This document shows, one piece after another, positions 30,335 through 39,953 of a stretch of 64,000 bases of DNA. Both the position numbers and the translations under genes were made by a program. The number at the start of each line of letters is the position of its first letter. Position 1 is the stretch's first letter. Origin of the DNA: Candidatus Sedimenticola sp. (ex Thyasira tokunagai) (GTDB lineage Bacteria; Pseudomonadota; Gammaproteobacteria; Chromatiales; Chromatiaceae); the NCBI GenBank assembly GCA_037318855.1, contig CP134874.1:1736598-1800597 (forward strand), in the 5' to 3' direction. The notes under the pieces were generated by a model. It did not search any database. It had not been told where the DNA came from and worked only from the letters and a program-made list of their open reading frames with translations.

Positions 30335-30667
30335 TTAGTCGTCAACCTCAGAGTCAATCAGTAATTGGAAAGCGGCGACCAATGCCTCCTCTTCACGCTC
30401 TTCAGCAAGACTCCGGAGATGGCCGTGACGTTCGTCATAACGACGCTTAATCTCACTGATTGTCTGCTGAGCCCGACTCTCAGCCTTTTCGATAAAGGAG
30501 GTATGAAGCTCGGGTATCCGCGCCTCAAATCGACTCTCTTCCGCTCGCGCCTCCAGCAGAGCGCCCTGTATGATCTTTTCGCGCTCTTCATCCGCCTGAC
30601 GGGCAATCCGTTCGGCTCTCAACTCGGCATCGAGCAGACGTTGTAATGTCTCATCCATAGGTGACAC
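30335..30667 (-). CDS. V/A-type ATPase coiled-coil peripheral stalk subunit (G/H type)
   Basis: The product has 110 residues, nearly all charged helix (LLDAELRAERIARQADEERE and on), as in subunits G or H of V/A-ATPases that pair with E. It is the first gene of the ATPase operon, 15 bp before subunit C. Identity rests on composition and position; sequence of this subunit is poorly conserved. Confidence 0.75.
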   Translation of the reverse strand: MSPMDETLQRLLDAELRAERIARQADEEREKIIQGALLEARAEESRFEARIPELHTSFIEKAESRAQQTISEIKRRYDERHGHLRSLAEEREEEALVAAFQLLIDSEVDD

Positions 30668-30982
30668 TCATCGGGTTATCTCACTATCTATATTAGTGGA
30701 GTCTATAGCTTTTGCTTGCTATTCGTTTTGCGTTAGATCAGCTGCACTCATAATCTGACCTTTTAGCATCCATAAAAATCACTAACAGCCAGAATTTCTG
30801 GTTCTGATGCTCTGCATGGAAACGAGGGAGTAGCGGTGATTTTCACCGCCTTTGTTCTGCTGTTGGTGATTGGCATGGCCCACTAGGCAGGAGGAGGATG
30901 AGGAGCTCACTTGACGTCTATCAAAGCCGCGGCATAACGGTCGATCCCGCTGCAGCTGATGCCGATGGAGTTTTTTTCATCA
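30668..30982. promoter_or_regulatory. Upstream region of the ATPase operon
   Basis: This holds a 30-bp segment (30691-30720) and a 24-bp segment (30726-30749), 5 bp apart. Both recur upstream of the phosphorelay operon (34398-34427 and 34682-34705). No hexamer pair was singled out. A plus-strand hydrophobic stretch near 30830-30890 lacks a start codon and is not called as a gene. Confidence 0.5.
30691..30749. repeat. Bipartite upstream element, compact copy
   Basis: Part A (30691-30720, containing TATTAGTGGAG) matches 34398-34427 in 27 of 30 bases. Part B (30726-30749, containing TTTTGCG and TGCACTC) matches 34682-34705 in 20 of 24. Order and orientation are kept relative to the minus-strand operons. 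Confidence 0.7.
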
Positions 30983-32623
30983 CTAAAGCTGTCGGTCCAA
31001 TGGCAACTCGATAACAAATTTTGCGCCATGGCTCGGTTCAGACTCAACCGTAATGCGGCCGCCATGAGTGTCAGTGACAATGAAGTAGGCAATAAACAAT
31101 CCAAGTCCGGTACCACGTCCCACGGTTTTTGTTGTGTAAAAGGGATCGAATATCTTGTCTTGCATCTCCTGATCCATGCCCGGGCCGTTATCTGCCAACT
31201 CGATGATGGCAGAGTCACCACGCCTATAGGTCGAAACCAGTAGTGTGGGGATGTTCTCTTTGCTAGCCGTCTCCTGCATGGCCTGGCCGGCATTGGAAAA
31301 CAGGTTCAACAGAACCTGTTTGATCTCCGAGGCGATACAAGGAACCGGGGCTAAATCAGGAGCATAGCTTTTCGTGATGCGTATATTGCGAAAGTCGTAT
31401 TGTGATTTCAGGTCATAATCGAGTGCCGCCATTTCCAGCGTCTGATCAAGAATCTCTGCGAGATCAATCAATTCAAACTCCGCAGTGGAGTTACGACTGA
31501 AGTGCAACATATTATCGACGATAACACCGGTATGCGCAGCAGCATCTCTGATGCCTTCTAACATATCGATGACCTTGCGCTCTTTCAGGTAGGCGTTCAT
31601 AGCCTCCAGTTCCAATCCTTGTTTCCTGGCAGCCTCGACATTCTTGTTCAGGCCGGGATCGATGCGGCGTAGGATATTCTGCAGACTAAGTGTTATTCCA
31701 GCCAGAGGATTGTTGATCTCATGGGCCATGCCGGCGGCCAGCATACCGATTGAGAGCATTTTTTCGCTCTGGATCATGCTCTCCTCCATGCGGACACGTT
31801 CAGAGATATCGTCGATCCGTATTACCGCCCCCTCTGCCGAATCACCCCGCAATGGATAGACCACTATGTCGATATAACCACTCGTTTTCTCCTGAGTAAA
31901 CTTGCGGCGGGAGAGGTTCAGGGGTTGCTGCTTCTCTAATGACTCTTTGATTCGGGAGCTGTATGCCTCGAGGGCGGGAAAGAGTAGCCACACCGGTTTT
32001 CCTAGCGCCTGCTCTATCGTGATGCCAAGACGACTCTCAGCCTCTCCGTTCAACTCTTCTACACTACCATTACGGTTGACACCGATGAGAAGCGAGGGCA
32101 TATAGTCAAATACGTTGCGCAGGTAGTTATGTGTACGTTCCAGCTCGGCGACCTTCTTATCGAGCTTTCTGGCGATGGTCTGTTGATATTGGGCATCCAC
32201 CTCCTTGCTCTCTGCGGCAGAGGGAACATATACAGGAAGCTCGCCCGCTTTGTGTTGTCGAACTACCTCCTTGATTGCAGCCAGTAGTTGCGGTAGCTCC
32301 ATCGGCTTGGTGAGGTAACGGGCTGCGCCGATAGAGAGCCCCAACTCTCTGTTGGCCTCTTCAAGATAGGTGGCGGTATAGAAGATTAAGGGTATCGTAC
32401 TTAATTCATCGTCTGCCTTAAGCCTGCGGCACAGCTCAAAGCCATCCATCTTCGGCATCATGATGTCGGAGATGACCAGGTCCGGTCTATTCTCTCTGGC
32501 AGCTACCAGGGCCTCGACACCGTTGGCCGTGGCTACCACTTGAAAGCCGCTGGCGCTAAGTGCACGAGAGAGAAAGACGAGGGAATCCTCGTTATCTTCC
32601 ACAATCAATAATTTTTCGTTCAT
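30983..32623 (-). CDS. Histidine kinase with N-terminal receiver and PAS domain
   Basis: The product has 546 residues: a receiver domain (D53 in SDIMMPKMDG, K106), a short linker, a PAS domain (about 166-285), a HisKA-type domain with H301 in GMAHEINNPLAG (NtrB-like motif) and an ATPase domain with NLFSNAGQAM and GRGTGLGLFIAYFI. It has no membrane segment, so it acts in the cytoplasm and is probably driven by phosphorylation of its own receiver. It is the last of three genes linked by 4-bp overlaps with a stand-alone receiver and another receiver-kinase. No DNA-binding output is encoded nearby. Confidence 0.93.
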   Translation of the reverse strand: MNEKLLIVEDNEDSLVFLSRALSASGFQVVATANGVEALVAARENRPDLVISDIMMPKMDGFELCRRLKADDELSTIPLIFYTATYLEEANRELGLSIGAARYLTKPMELPQLLAAIKEVVRQHKAGELPVYVPSAAESKEVDAQYQQTIARKLDKKVAELERTHNYLRNVFDYMPSLLIGVNRNGSVEELNGEAESRLGITIEQALGKPVWLLFPALEAYSSRIKESLEKQQPLNLSRRKFTQEKTSGYIDIVVYPLRGDSAEGAVIRIDDISERVRMEESMIQSEKMLSIGMLAAGMAHEINNPLAGITLSLQNILRRIDPGLNKNVEAARKQGLELEAMNAYLKERKVIDMLEGIRDAAAHTGVIVDNMLHFSRNSTAEFELIDLAEILDQTLEMAALDYDLKSQYDFRNIRITKSYAPDLAPVPCIASEIKQVLLNLFSNAGQAMQETASKENIPTLLVSTYRRGDSAIIELADNGPGMDQEMQDKIFDPFYTTKTVGRGTGLGLFIAYFIVTDTHGGRITVESEPSHGAKFVIELPLDRQL

Positions 32624-32985
32624 TCGCCGGTAATTCTCTTGATCTGATCGATGACCAGCATCGGATTGATGGGCTTTTCAATATAGCCACTACAGCCGGC
32701 CGCTAACAGGCGCTCACGGTCACCGGCCATGGCATAGGAGGTAACAGCAATTACTGGAATATCCTTACCCTCAGTGGTGGTCCGCAGCCTGCTCACTACC
32801 TCGGTCCCCTCGATATCAGGAAGCTGGATATCGAGCAGGATGAAATCAGGTTGTTCTGCAATGGCAAGTTCCAATCCCGCGAGCCCGGTCATGGCCTCCA
32901 GAGTCTGATAGCCCGCACTCTTCAACAGTCGGGTAATCAAGACCATGTTGTCTTCATTATCCTCAATAACCAGTGCGGTAGTCAT
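32620..32985 (-). CDS. Single-domain response regulator
   Basis: The product has 121 residues, a receiver domain only: acidic pocket EDNED at 8-12, phospho-acceptor D52 in ILLDIQLPDIEG, conserved T/S near 86 and K in YIEKPINP. It overlaps both flanking kinase genes by 4 bp, so it is likely the shared phosphate carrier between the two kinases. Confidence 0.94.
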   Translation of the reverse strand: MTTALVIEDNEDNMVLITRLLKSAGYQTLEAMTGLAGLELAIAEQPDFILLDIQLPDIEGTEVVSRLRTTTEGKDIPVIAVTSYAMAGDRERLLAAGCSGYIEKPINPMLVIDQIKRITGE

Positions 32986-34169
32986 GATGATATCACCTCT
33001 GTATCTTCACTTGAGAGCCTAACTGCTTTGGGAATTCTGATGGAGAAGGTGCTACCCTTTTTTACCTCACTGACCACCTGAACATCACCTTGCAATAAAT
33101 CGTGGGCGATCTTTTTGGTTAAATATAGCCCCAGGCCACTACCGCCGGCCTTGATCTGCAGGTGAGACTCAAGGCGCTCAAATGCCTCGAACAGTTTTGG
33201 AATCCCATCTTCCGCAATACCTATGCCGGTATCACTTACCGCAATTTCGACATCCCCGTTCAGCTCTTGAATAATTACCCTAACAGTCCCCTGCTCTGTA
33301 AACTTTACGGCATTACTGAGGTAGTTGAGCAGGCACTGCAGCAATCGCTTGCGGTCGGTAAACATTTCAGGCCATGACGAGGCCGTAAGGTCCAGCACAA
33401 GGTGCTTTTTATCTGCCTGGGGCTGAATCAGCTCCAGCGCCTCACCGATTAACTCCTTGAGGTCAAAGTGCTGCGGAAACACCTCAATCCGCCCGGCCTC
33501 GATTTTGGAAATATCGATGACATCGCTAATCAGACCCAACAGGTGTTGTCCAGAGCGATAGACGCGATTGAGGTTGTCCTCCTGCTCCTCATTCAGTTCC
33601 CCGGATACTCCCTGTAGCATCATGCCGGTGAAACCGATGATGGAGTTAAGCGGTGTACGCAACTCATGGGACATAGAGGCGATAAACATTGACTTGAGTT
33701 TGTCCAGCTCCTTGAGACGCTCATTTGCTTTGCGCAGCTCATCTTCAGTGAGTGATAGCTCTTTCACTTTCATCTCAAGGGCCTGCTTATGGGCAAACAG
33801 CTCAAGATGGGTCTTTACACGGGCTTTAATCACAGGGGCACTGATCGGTTTGGTTATGTAATCAACAGCCCCCAGCTCCAGCCCTATTGTCTCATCAAAG
33901 ACATCTGTGAGTGCAGTGACAAAAATAACAGGTATTGTTTCTGTTTCTTTATTCGCCTTCAGTCGTTTAAGAACTTCAAACCCATCCATTTCCGGCATCT
34001 TGATATCGAGCAGTACAAGGTCAGGCCTGGCTTTTTGCTGGGCGAATTCAAGGGCTTTAATACCGTTTGTCGCAGCTTGCAGCACGTAGTCACCCCCCAA
34101 AATATCCATGAGCACATGGATATTATCCGGGACATCATCGACTATTAAGATTCTTTGTTTTTTGGGCAT
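32982..34169 (-). CDS. Receiver-histidine kinase, first gene of phosphorelay operon
   Basis: The product has 395 residues: receiver (D55 in LLDIKMPEMDG), coiled-coil linker (about 125-160), HisKA with H168 in SMSHELRTPLNSIIGF and an ATPase domain with NYLSNAVKFTEQG and GSGLGLYLTKKIA. It is soluble, with no membrane segment. Together with the two downstream genes it forms a phosphorelay with three receivers and two kinases. The input is unknown. Confidence 0.94.
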   Translation of the reverse strand: MPKKQRILIVDDVPDNIHVLMDILGGDYVLQAATNGIKALEFAQQKARPDLVLLDIKMPEMDGFEVLKRLKANKETETIPVIFVTALTDVFDETIGLELGAVDYITKPISAPVIKARVKTHLELFAHKQALEMKVKELSLTEDELRKANERLKELDKLKSMFIASMSHELRTPLNSIIGFTGMMLQGVSGELNEEQEDNLNRVYRSGQHLLGLISDVIDISKIEAGRIEVFPQHFDLKELIGEALELIQPQADKKHLVLDLTASSWPEMFTDRKRLLQCLLNYLSNAVKFTEQGTVRVIIQELNGDVEIAVSDTGIGIAEDGIPKLFEAFERLESHLQIKAGGSGLGLYLTKKIAHDLLQGDVQVVSEVKKGSTFSIRIPKAVRLSSEDTEVISS

Positions 34170-34804
34170 AGATATACAGACCTGGGCCAGTTAGCACCAA
34201 ACGATAAACAACCCATGAAGCTCGGGTACCGGTGATTTCGAATCGGCTCCCTTGAGCACGCACTTCCAGTGGCGCGCTGAATACTCTTCTCCGCTCTTGA
34301 ACCGCCTGCGGGGCTGTCCCGCGGATCTCAGACCGGCATTGCGCAGGGGGCGTTGTGTCTCAACCATAGGCTGTATCCATTGGGCTTTCTCTCTATATAT
34401 TAGTGGAGCCTATCGCTTTTGCCTGCTTTTCCTTCTCTGGTTACCCATGATACTCAGTTCATAGTAGAAAACACTGGTCTTCATTAACCGCGAATGAACG
34501 CGAAAATTAGAAATATGTCATCCCGATTAGGCAGTTAGAGGTGGTATGCAGCGGACACTCTGTTGCGCGTAAAAAGTAATAAAGATCGTCCTATTTGCGT
34601 GTGTTCGCGTCAATCCCCGGCATATTTGTCGATTGCTATCTAAACAATTACGAGCTAAATCTCATGGGTAATCAGGTTTTGTTTTGCGCAAGATGAGTTG
34701 CACTCTTGAATTTGATGTTTTTCAGGCGGTGGTAACGACTTTTTACTGGGTGATCCGAGGTCGATAGCAGAAAATTTTCAGCGCAATGCTTATACTGTTG
34801 TCCT
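34170..34804. promoter_or_regulatory. Divergent intergenic region, phosphorelay operon and kefF
   Basis: The region holds part A (34398-34427) and part B (34682-34705) of the bipartite element. Here they are split by about 255 bp that include an inverted pair: CGCGAATGAACGCGAAAAT near 34490 and, inverted, ATTTGCGTGTGTTCGCG near 34588-34605. A TATACT hexamer at 34791-34796, 8 bp before kefF, is a possible -10 box. No gene was seen. Confidence 0.5.
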
Positions 34805-35392
34805 ATGGGACCAGTCAAAAATGAAGGACAGTCATCAAATGTACTGCAAAGTTCGGTGCTGATTCTCTTTGCCCATCCCTACCCCCATCGCTCCAGGGTG
34901 AATCGTTGTCTTATCGAGAAGGTAAAGGGGGTTGATGGCGTTGTGGTGAATGACCTCTATCAAAATTATCCTAATTTTCATATCGATACCGAGTATGAGC
35001 AGGCACTGCTTCGTGCGGCAGATGTGGTGGTGTTTCATCATCCTATCTATTGGTACAGTGCGCCGGCTTTGTTGCATCAGTGGCAAGAGGAGGTGTTGGA
35101 GTACGGCTTTGCCTACGGTAAGGAGGGTGATGCACTTCATGGTAAGTCACTGCAGTCCGTAATCACTACAGGTCATAGTGCCACAGCATACTCCGAGGAT
35201 GGGTATGACGGGGCGACCATTGCAGAGGTGCTTCGTCCATTTGCACAGCTTGCACGCCACTGCGGTATGCACTACTGCAAACCCTGGGCTCTACATGGTG
35301 CCGACAAGCTCACAGCAAAAGAGATCGAAGAGGGGGCTGAAGCCTACAGCGATCTAATTCAAAGGCTCAGAGTGGAGGGTAGCGGTGGCTGA
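34805..35392 (+). CDS. kefF: KefF/KefG-like quinone oxidoreductase, Kef accessory protein
   Basis: The product has 195 residues with a flavodoxin-like NAD(P)H:quinone oxidoreductase fold. LFAHPYPHRSRVNR (FMN phosphate loop), HHPIYWYSAPALLHQW and GDALHGKSL resemble KefF more than KefG of E. coli. Such proteins bind the Kef potassium efflux system and are needed for full activity under electrophile stress. It overlaps the kefC gene by 8 bp. No good ribosome site precedes the ATG; a near -10 box suggests a very short leader. Confidence 0.88.
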   Translation: MGPVKNEGQSSNVLQSSVLILFAHPYPHRSRVNRCLIEKVKGVDGVVVNDLYQNYPNFHIDTEYEQALLRAADVVVFHHPIYWYSAPALLHQWQEEVLEYGFAYGKEGDALHGKSLQSVITTGHSATAYSEDGYDGATIAEVLRPFAQLARHCGMHYCKPWALHGADKLTAKEIEEGAEAYSDLIQRLRVEGSGG

Positions 35393-37193
35393 TCACTCAC
35401 TACTGGTTAATGCGATAACTTATCTGGGGGCTGCAGTGGTGGCGGTACCCCTGGCGAAACGGTTGGGGCTTGGCTCGGTGCTAGGTTACCTGATGGCCGG
35501 TATCGTTATCGGTCCCTGGGGGCTTTCACTCATTGCCAATGTGGATGATATTCTCCACTTTGCCGAGTTTGGTGTGGTGCTGCTACTCTTTCTTATCGGC
35601 CTCGAACTCAATCCAAAAAGACTCTGGGCCATGCGCCAACCGATATTCGGTATGGGCGGTATGCAGGTGGCGTTGACCACCTTGGTACTCTCTCTTTGCG
35701 GTTGGTTGTTGGGGCTGCCGGCAGGGGCGGCTCTGGTGGTCGCCATGGGACTCTCCCTCTCATCAACCGCCATCGCTCTGCAGACGCTAACGGAGAAGAA
35801 TTTACTGAGTACCCATGCAGGGCGCTCCGCCTTTTCGGTCCTGCTGTTCCAGGATATTGCGGTGATTCCGATGATGGCACTGATTCCATTGTTGGGTGTG
35901 GCGGCCACAAGTGGTGGTGATCCTGTAAGCGGTCTGCTCAAGGTGATTGCTGCCATTGGGGGTATTGTTATCCTCGGTCACTATCTCACCCGCCCCATAT
36001 TCCACTATATTGCTCAGACCCGGTTGCCGGAGATTTTTACCGCCTTTGCTCTGCTATTGGTGATCGGTATCGCACTGCTGATGGTGGCTGTCGATCTCTC
36101 CATGGCATTGGGCACTTTTTTGGCCGGTGTGTTGCTGGCGGAGTCTGAGTATCGCCATGAACTGGAGGCTGAGATCGCTCCCTTCAAGGGGCTGCTGCTG
36201 GGGCTTTTCTTTATCTCTGTCGGTATGTCCATCGACTTTGGTATATTGTTGGAGAGGCCGCTGTTAATTATTGGGCTGGTCATAGGATTGGTGCTGATCA
36301 AACTGGCGGTACTCTGGGGTATATCTTCCGGCTGTAAAGAACCTATCCCTTTGAGTCAGCGCCCCCTTTTTGCCTTTCTTCTCTGTCAAGGGGGGGAGTT
36401 TGCCTTTGTTCTCTTCTCAGTGGCCCGCGGGGCGGGTGCATTAGAAACCAGGTTGGCCGATCCACTCTTTGTTGTCGTGGCACTCTCCATGGTCACCACA
36501 CCACTGCTGCTGATTCTCTATGAGCGTACTATTGCTCCACGTTTCGCCGATATGAGTGAGGAACAGGAGGATGACACCGTTGAGGAGGAGGGTAATCCGG
36601 TGATCATTGCCGGTTTTGGTCGCTTTGGCCGGGTTGTCGGTCGTCTGCTCACCGCCAACCGCATACCCACCACCATCCTTGATCACGATCCGGACCGTAT
36701 TGAGATGGTGAGGAAGTTTGACTATAAGGTCTACTATGGCAATGCCACTCGTCACGCCACCCTCCATGCAGCAGGGGCGGCAAAGGCGAAGCTGTTGATC
36801 GTGACAGTGGATGATCCCGCTATCACCCTCCAGGTAGTCGAGACCACCAGGAAGCACTTTCCAAAACTAAGGATACTTGCCCGCGCCCAGGATATGGACC
36901 ACGCCTTCGAGCTGCAACGCCGGGGTGTCGAGCTGTTCCAGCGTGAGTTGCTGGAGTCTGCCCTGTTGCTGGGTGAAGATGCGCTGAAGCAGCTTGGCTT
37001 TGGGGCTTATCGGGCAAAGAAGGCTGCCCACGCCTTCCGTGATCATGACCGCTCGCTGTGTGACGCCCTCTATGAAGCAGATGCCCTGGAGAAACATATC
37101 TCCATCACTCGCCAAGCGAGGGAGGAGCTGGAGCAGGTGTTGAGTGCTGATGCCGAGGAGTTGGGGCGGCGCCGTAATCATGGCTGGGATTGA
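35385..37193 (+). CDS. kefC: Glutathione-gated type potassium efflux system KefB/KefC
   Basis: The product has 602 residues: an N-terminal CPA2 antiporter domain of about 12 membrane segments (GLGSVLGYLMAGIVIGPWG, LLLFLIGLELNPKRLW, CQGGEFAFVLFS) and a C-terminal RCK/KTN domain from about 400 (IIAGFGRFGRVVGRLL with the nucleotide-binding glycines). It exports K+ and lowers internal pH when glutathione adducts form. The GTG start at 35385 overlaps kefF, so the two are translationally coupled. Confidence 0.93.
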   Translation: MADHSLLVNAITYLGAAVVAVPLAKRLGLGSVLGYLMAGIVIGPWGLSLIANVDDILHFAEFGVVLLLFLIGLELNPKRLWAMRQPIFGMGGMQVALTTLVLSLCGWLLGLPAGAALVVAMGLSLSSTAIALQTLTEKNLLSTHAGRSAFSVLLFQDIAVIPMMALIPLLGVAATSGGDPVSGLLKVIAAIGGIVILGHYLTRPIFHYIAQTRLPEIFTAFALLLVIGIALLMVAVDLSMALGTFLAGVLLAESEYRHELEAEIAPFKGLLLGLFFISVGMSIDFGILLERPLLIIGLVIGLVLIKLAVLWGISSGCKEPIPLSQRPLFAFLLCQGGEFAFVLFSVARGAGALETRLADPLFVVVALSMVTTPLLLILYERTIAPRFADMSEEQEDDTVEEEGNPVIIAGFGRFGRVVGRLLTANRIPTTILDHDPDRIEMVRKFDYKVYYGNATRHATLHAAGAAKAKLLIVTVDDPAITLQVVETTRKHFPKLRILARAQDMDHAFELQRRGVELFQRELLESALLLGEDALKQLGFGAYRAKKAAHAFRDHDRSLCDALYEADALEKHISITRQAREELEQVLSADAEELGRRRNHGWD

Positions 37194-37210
37194 GTAATCG
37201 CCATAAACAG

Positions 37211-37317
37211 AAAAGCGGAACGCAGAGAACACGGAGAACAGCAGAGGACGCAGAGAATTTTAAATCGCATTTCTCCGCGCTCTTTGGGACATATCAGCGT
37301 ACTCCGCGTCCCTCTGA
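37211..37317. repeat. GCAGAGAACAC-type palindromic repeat, copy 2
   Basis: The left arm AAAAGCGGAACGCAGAGAAC and the inverted right arm ACTCCGCGTCCCTCTG fold together. It lies between the convergent kefC and SirB2-family genes and could end transcription of both. It shares its left arm with 211-230. Confidence 0.7.
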
Positions 37318-37336
37318 TTTTTTCAACAGGGATAGC

Positions 37337-37732
37337 TCAGAAATTCCCCAGTAATATCCAGGATTTGGGTGTTCTGCTCAGAGCAACGGTGACCATATAG
37401 CCTACGGTCAGTAGTGCCAGGATGCCGTAGATTTTGCGTGTTTTTCTGCTTTTTCCTCTTTTCAGTGCCAGAGTGCCGAAGATGATGTATAGCAACAGCC
37501 CCACCAATTTAACAGTGAGCCACTGGGCCTGAAAAGGGTATTGGTGGATTTGCAGTGCCAGAGCGATGCCGGCGATAAGCAGCAGGGTGTCGTTGAACTG
37601 GGAGATCTGCCTGACGATCTTTCTGTTTACCAGGCCGTTGCGACGCAACATCCAGTAGTAACGCAGGGTGAAGAAGGCGATATTGAACACGACGGTGGCG
37701 ACATGGGCGTTTTTTATCCAGTAGTAGAGCAT
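37337..37732 (-). CDS. SirB2-family membrane protein
   Basis: The product has 131 residues from the ATG at 37732, preferred over an upstream TTG at 37789. It has four hydrophobic segments. WIKNAHVATVVFNIAFFTLR at the N terminus and QFNDTLLLIAGIALALQI fit the SirB2 family, named from Salmonella invasion gene studies but of unknown biochemical role. It stands alone between repeats and the radical SAM gene on the other strand. Confidence 0.85.
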   Translation of the reverse strand: MLYYWIKNAHVATVVFNIAFFTLRYYWMLRRNGLVNRKIVRQISQFNDTLLLIAGIALALQIHQYPFQAQWLTVKLVGLLLYIIFGTLALKRGKSRKTRKIYGILALLTVGYMVTVALSRTPKSWILLGNF

Positions 37733-37967
37733 GGGGCCTCTTTTGCCACGAAAAATAGTGAAAAAACGCGGCAAGGATACCGCGGACAACGAATAGCGTC
37801 CATGACGCCTCTTTCAGTCATGATTTACCAAGCTTATCGCCATATAGAGGTTCTGATTGTGGCTGGAATAGGGGATCGTGCGCTCTTCATGGTAAAATCA
37901 CCCTTTTGGTACTAGGTATTGTCCCCGTGCAGGCTATCTGTCGGGGTGACTAGAGTGTGAAGGGTCT

Positions 37968-38966
37968 GTGGCGCTATCCGATTTCATCAATACGTTTGGA
38001 CAGGACCTGCTTAACCGTTACGGTGAGCGGGTTCACAAGCTGGCGATAAACGCCGGTTTTACCTGTCCCAACCGTGATGGAAGCAAGGGGCAGGGTGGCT
38101 GTACCTTCTGTAACAACGCCTCCTTCAACCCCACCTCCAGAGAGTCTCCCGGTGTTGCTGAGCAGATTGAGGCAGGCAGGCAGGTATTGCTGAAACGCAC
38201 GGGTGCCCGTCGTTTTATCTCCTACTTTCAGGCATATACCAACACATATGCAGATGTGGAGTATCTCTCCGGCCTCTATCGGGAAGCGCTTGCTGAACCG
38301 GATGTGGTCGGTATCTCGGTAGGTACTCGCCCCGACTGTGTTCCCGACGAGGTGCTGGACCTTCTTGCCGGCATCAAGTCTGAAGGGCATGAGGTTTGGC
38401 TTGAGTTGGGTCTGCAGTCGGCCTCCGATGCCGCCCTGGAAAGGGTCAATCGTGGTCATGGTTTTGCTGAATATCGTCAAGCGGTGAGAGCAGCCCATCT
38501 CCGTGGGTTGCCAATCTGTACCCATCTGATTGTGGGTATGCCCGGCGAGGGTAGGGCTGAGGCGCTCTCAAGTTTGGAGCAGGTGCTGGAACTGGGTACC
38601 GAGGCGCTCAAGCTACACCCTTTGCATGTAGTCAAGGGTACGCAATTGGCTAATCAGTGGCGAAGGGGAGAGTATCAGCCTCTCTCCATGGAAGAGTACA
38701 TCTCCATTGCGGTGGATATGATTGAACGCACCCCTGGGGAGGTGATTTATCACCGGGCCACAGGTACCGCTTCATCAGATATTCTTCTCGCCCCCGCCTG
38801 GTGTGCAAAAAAATGGGCGGTGCTCAACGGTATAGAAGCAGAGCTTTCCCGACGCGGTAGTCGTCAGGGGTCGCGGCTCTCAGGGCGATCAGACAGTGGT
38901 CTTGATCATTTAACAACAAACAGTATGAGTGGTTGTATCGATGGAACTCGTATGTCCGGCAGGTAA
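37968..38966 (+). CDS. yhcC: Radical SAM protein, TIGR01212 (YhcC) family
   Basis: The product has 332 residues from a GTG start. The iron-sulfur motif is in CPNRDGSKGQGGCTFCNN (three cysteines, with the long spacing typical of this family), followed by GTRPDCVPDEVLDLL and LELGLQSASDAALERVNRGH. The function of the family is not settled; in E. coli yhcC is tied to anaerobic growth genes. The gene end overlaps ubiU by about 26 bp, linking it to oxygen-independent ubiquinone synthesis. The C terminus is extended by about 30 low-complexity residues where it enters the ubiU start. Confidence 0.9.
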   Translation: MALSDFINTFGQDLLNRYGERVHKLAINAGFTCPNRDGSKGQGGCTFCNNASFNPTSRESPGVAEQIEAGRQVLLKRTGARRFISYFQAYTNTYADVEYLSGLYREALAEPDVVGISVGTRPDCVPDEVLDLLAGIKSEGHEVWLELGLQSASDAALERVNRGHGFAEYRQAVRAAHLRGLPICTHLIVGMPGEGRAEALSSLEQVLELGTEALKLHPLHVVKGTQLANQWRRGEYQPLSMEEYISIAVDMIERTPGEVIYHRATGTASSDILLAPAWCAKKWAVLNGIEAELSRRGSRQGSRLSGRSDSGLDHLTTNSMSGCIDGTRMSGR

Positions 38967-39936
38967 TCTGCCATCTCTCAAGGCGGCTGTGGATAACGGC
39001 GCCGATGCGGTCTACTTCGGCTTTCGTGACGATACCAATGCCCGTCATTTTGCCGGGCTTAACTTTGGCCCTGCGAAGATTGCCGAGGGGATTCGCTACG
39101 CCCGTCAACGAGGTGTGAAGGTGTTTCTTGCCCTTAATACCTATCCCCAGCCCAGTGGTTGGTCACGTTGGCAGCGTGCGGTGGATCAGGCGGCTGATCT
39201 TCAGGTGGATGCGATGATTGCCGCTGATATCGGGATTCTCGACTACGCCTCTGAACACTACCCGGAGCTGAATCTTCACCTCTCTGTTCAGGGCTCTGCC
39301 ACCAACTATGAGGCACTGGAGTTCTATAGGGATAACTTCGGTATACGTCGGGCTGTATTGCCGCGAGTGCTCTCTCTTGGTCAAGTACAGCATGTGGTGG
39401 AGAATAGCCCGGTGCAGGTGGAGGTGTTTGGCTTCGGCAGCCTCTGTGTGATGGTGGAGGGGCGCTGTATCCTCTCCTCCTACGCCACTGGACGCTCACC
39501 CAATACCTATGGTGCCTGCTCTCCGGCCAGCCATGTGGAGTGGAAGGAGACCCCCCAAGGGTTGGAAACTCACCTCGGTGGTGTCTTGATTGAGCGTACC
39601 GGAAAGGGGGAGAAAGCGGGCTATCCGACCCTCTGCAAGGGGAGTTTCAGCGTTGGCGGCAATACCTTCCATGCTTTGGAAGAGCCTACCAGCCTCAATA
39701 CCCTGGAACTGCTGCCGGATCTGCAGAAAGCGGGTGTGGCGGCGATCAAGATCGAGGGTCGCCAGCGCAGCCCGGTCTATGTCGCCCAAGTGGCCAGAGT
39801 GTGGCGTGCCGCTATCGATGCCTGTGCCAAAGACCCGGAAAACTACCGACCAAAAGCGGAATGGATGGCTGAGCTGGGTAAGGTCTCAGAGGGAACCCAG
39901 ACCACCCTGGGTGCCTACAGTCGGCCTTGGCAGTGA
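38941..39936 (+). CDS. ubiU: O2-independent ubiquinone hydroxylation protein UbiU (peptidase U32 family)
   Basis: The product has 331 residues from the ATG at 38941, chosen because MELVCPAGNLPSLKAAVDNG is the standard family start. The four cysteines expected to bind a 4Fe-4S cluster are visible: SLCVMVEGRC, then YGACSP, then LCKGSF. With UbiV it hydroxylates the ubiquinone ring without oxygen, using prephenate. ubiV follows after a repeat-bearing gap and ubiT lies about 9.5 kb downstream, so all three factors are present. Confidence 0.94.
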   Translation: MELVCPAGNLPSLKAAVDNGADAVYFGFRDDTNARHFAGLNFGPAKIAEGIRYARQRGVKVFLALNTYPQPSGWSRWQRAVDQAADLQVDAMIAADIGILDYASEHYPELNLHLSVQGSATNYEALEFYRDNFGIRRAVLPRVLSLGQVQHVVENSPVQVEVFGFGSLCVMVEGRCILSSYATGRSPNTYGACSPASHVEWKETPQGLETHLGGVLIERTGKGEKAGYPTLCKGSFSVGGNTFHALEEPTSLNTLELLPDLQKAGVAAIKIEGRQRSPVYVAQVARVWRAAIDACAKDPENYRPKAEWMAELGKVSEGTQTTLGAYSRPWQ

Positions 39937-39953
39937 TTGGTCTGCAACACCCT

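Noticed and set aside
30800..30890. Short hydrophobic plus-strand peptide (VIFTAFVLLLVIGMAH) followed by AGGAGG and an ATG at 30898
   Set aside because: The hydrophobic frame lacks a start codon with a ribosome site, and the following 37-codon frame overlaps the end of the kinase gene. No family is recognisable.
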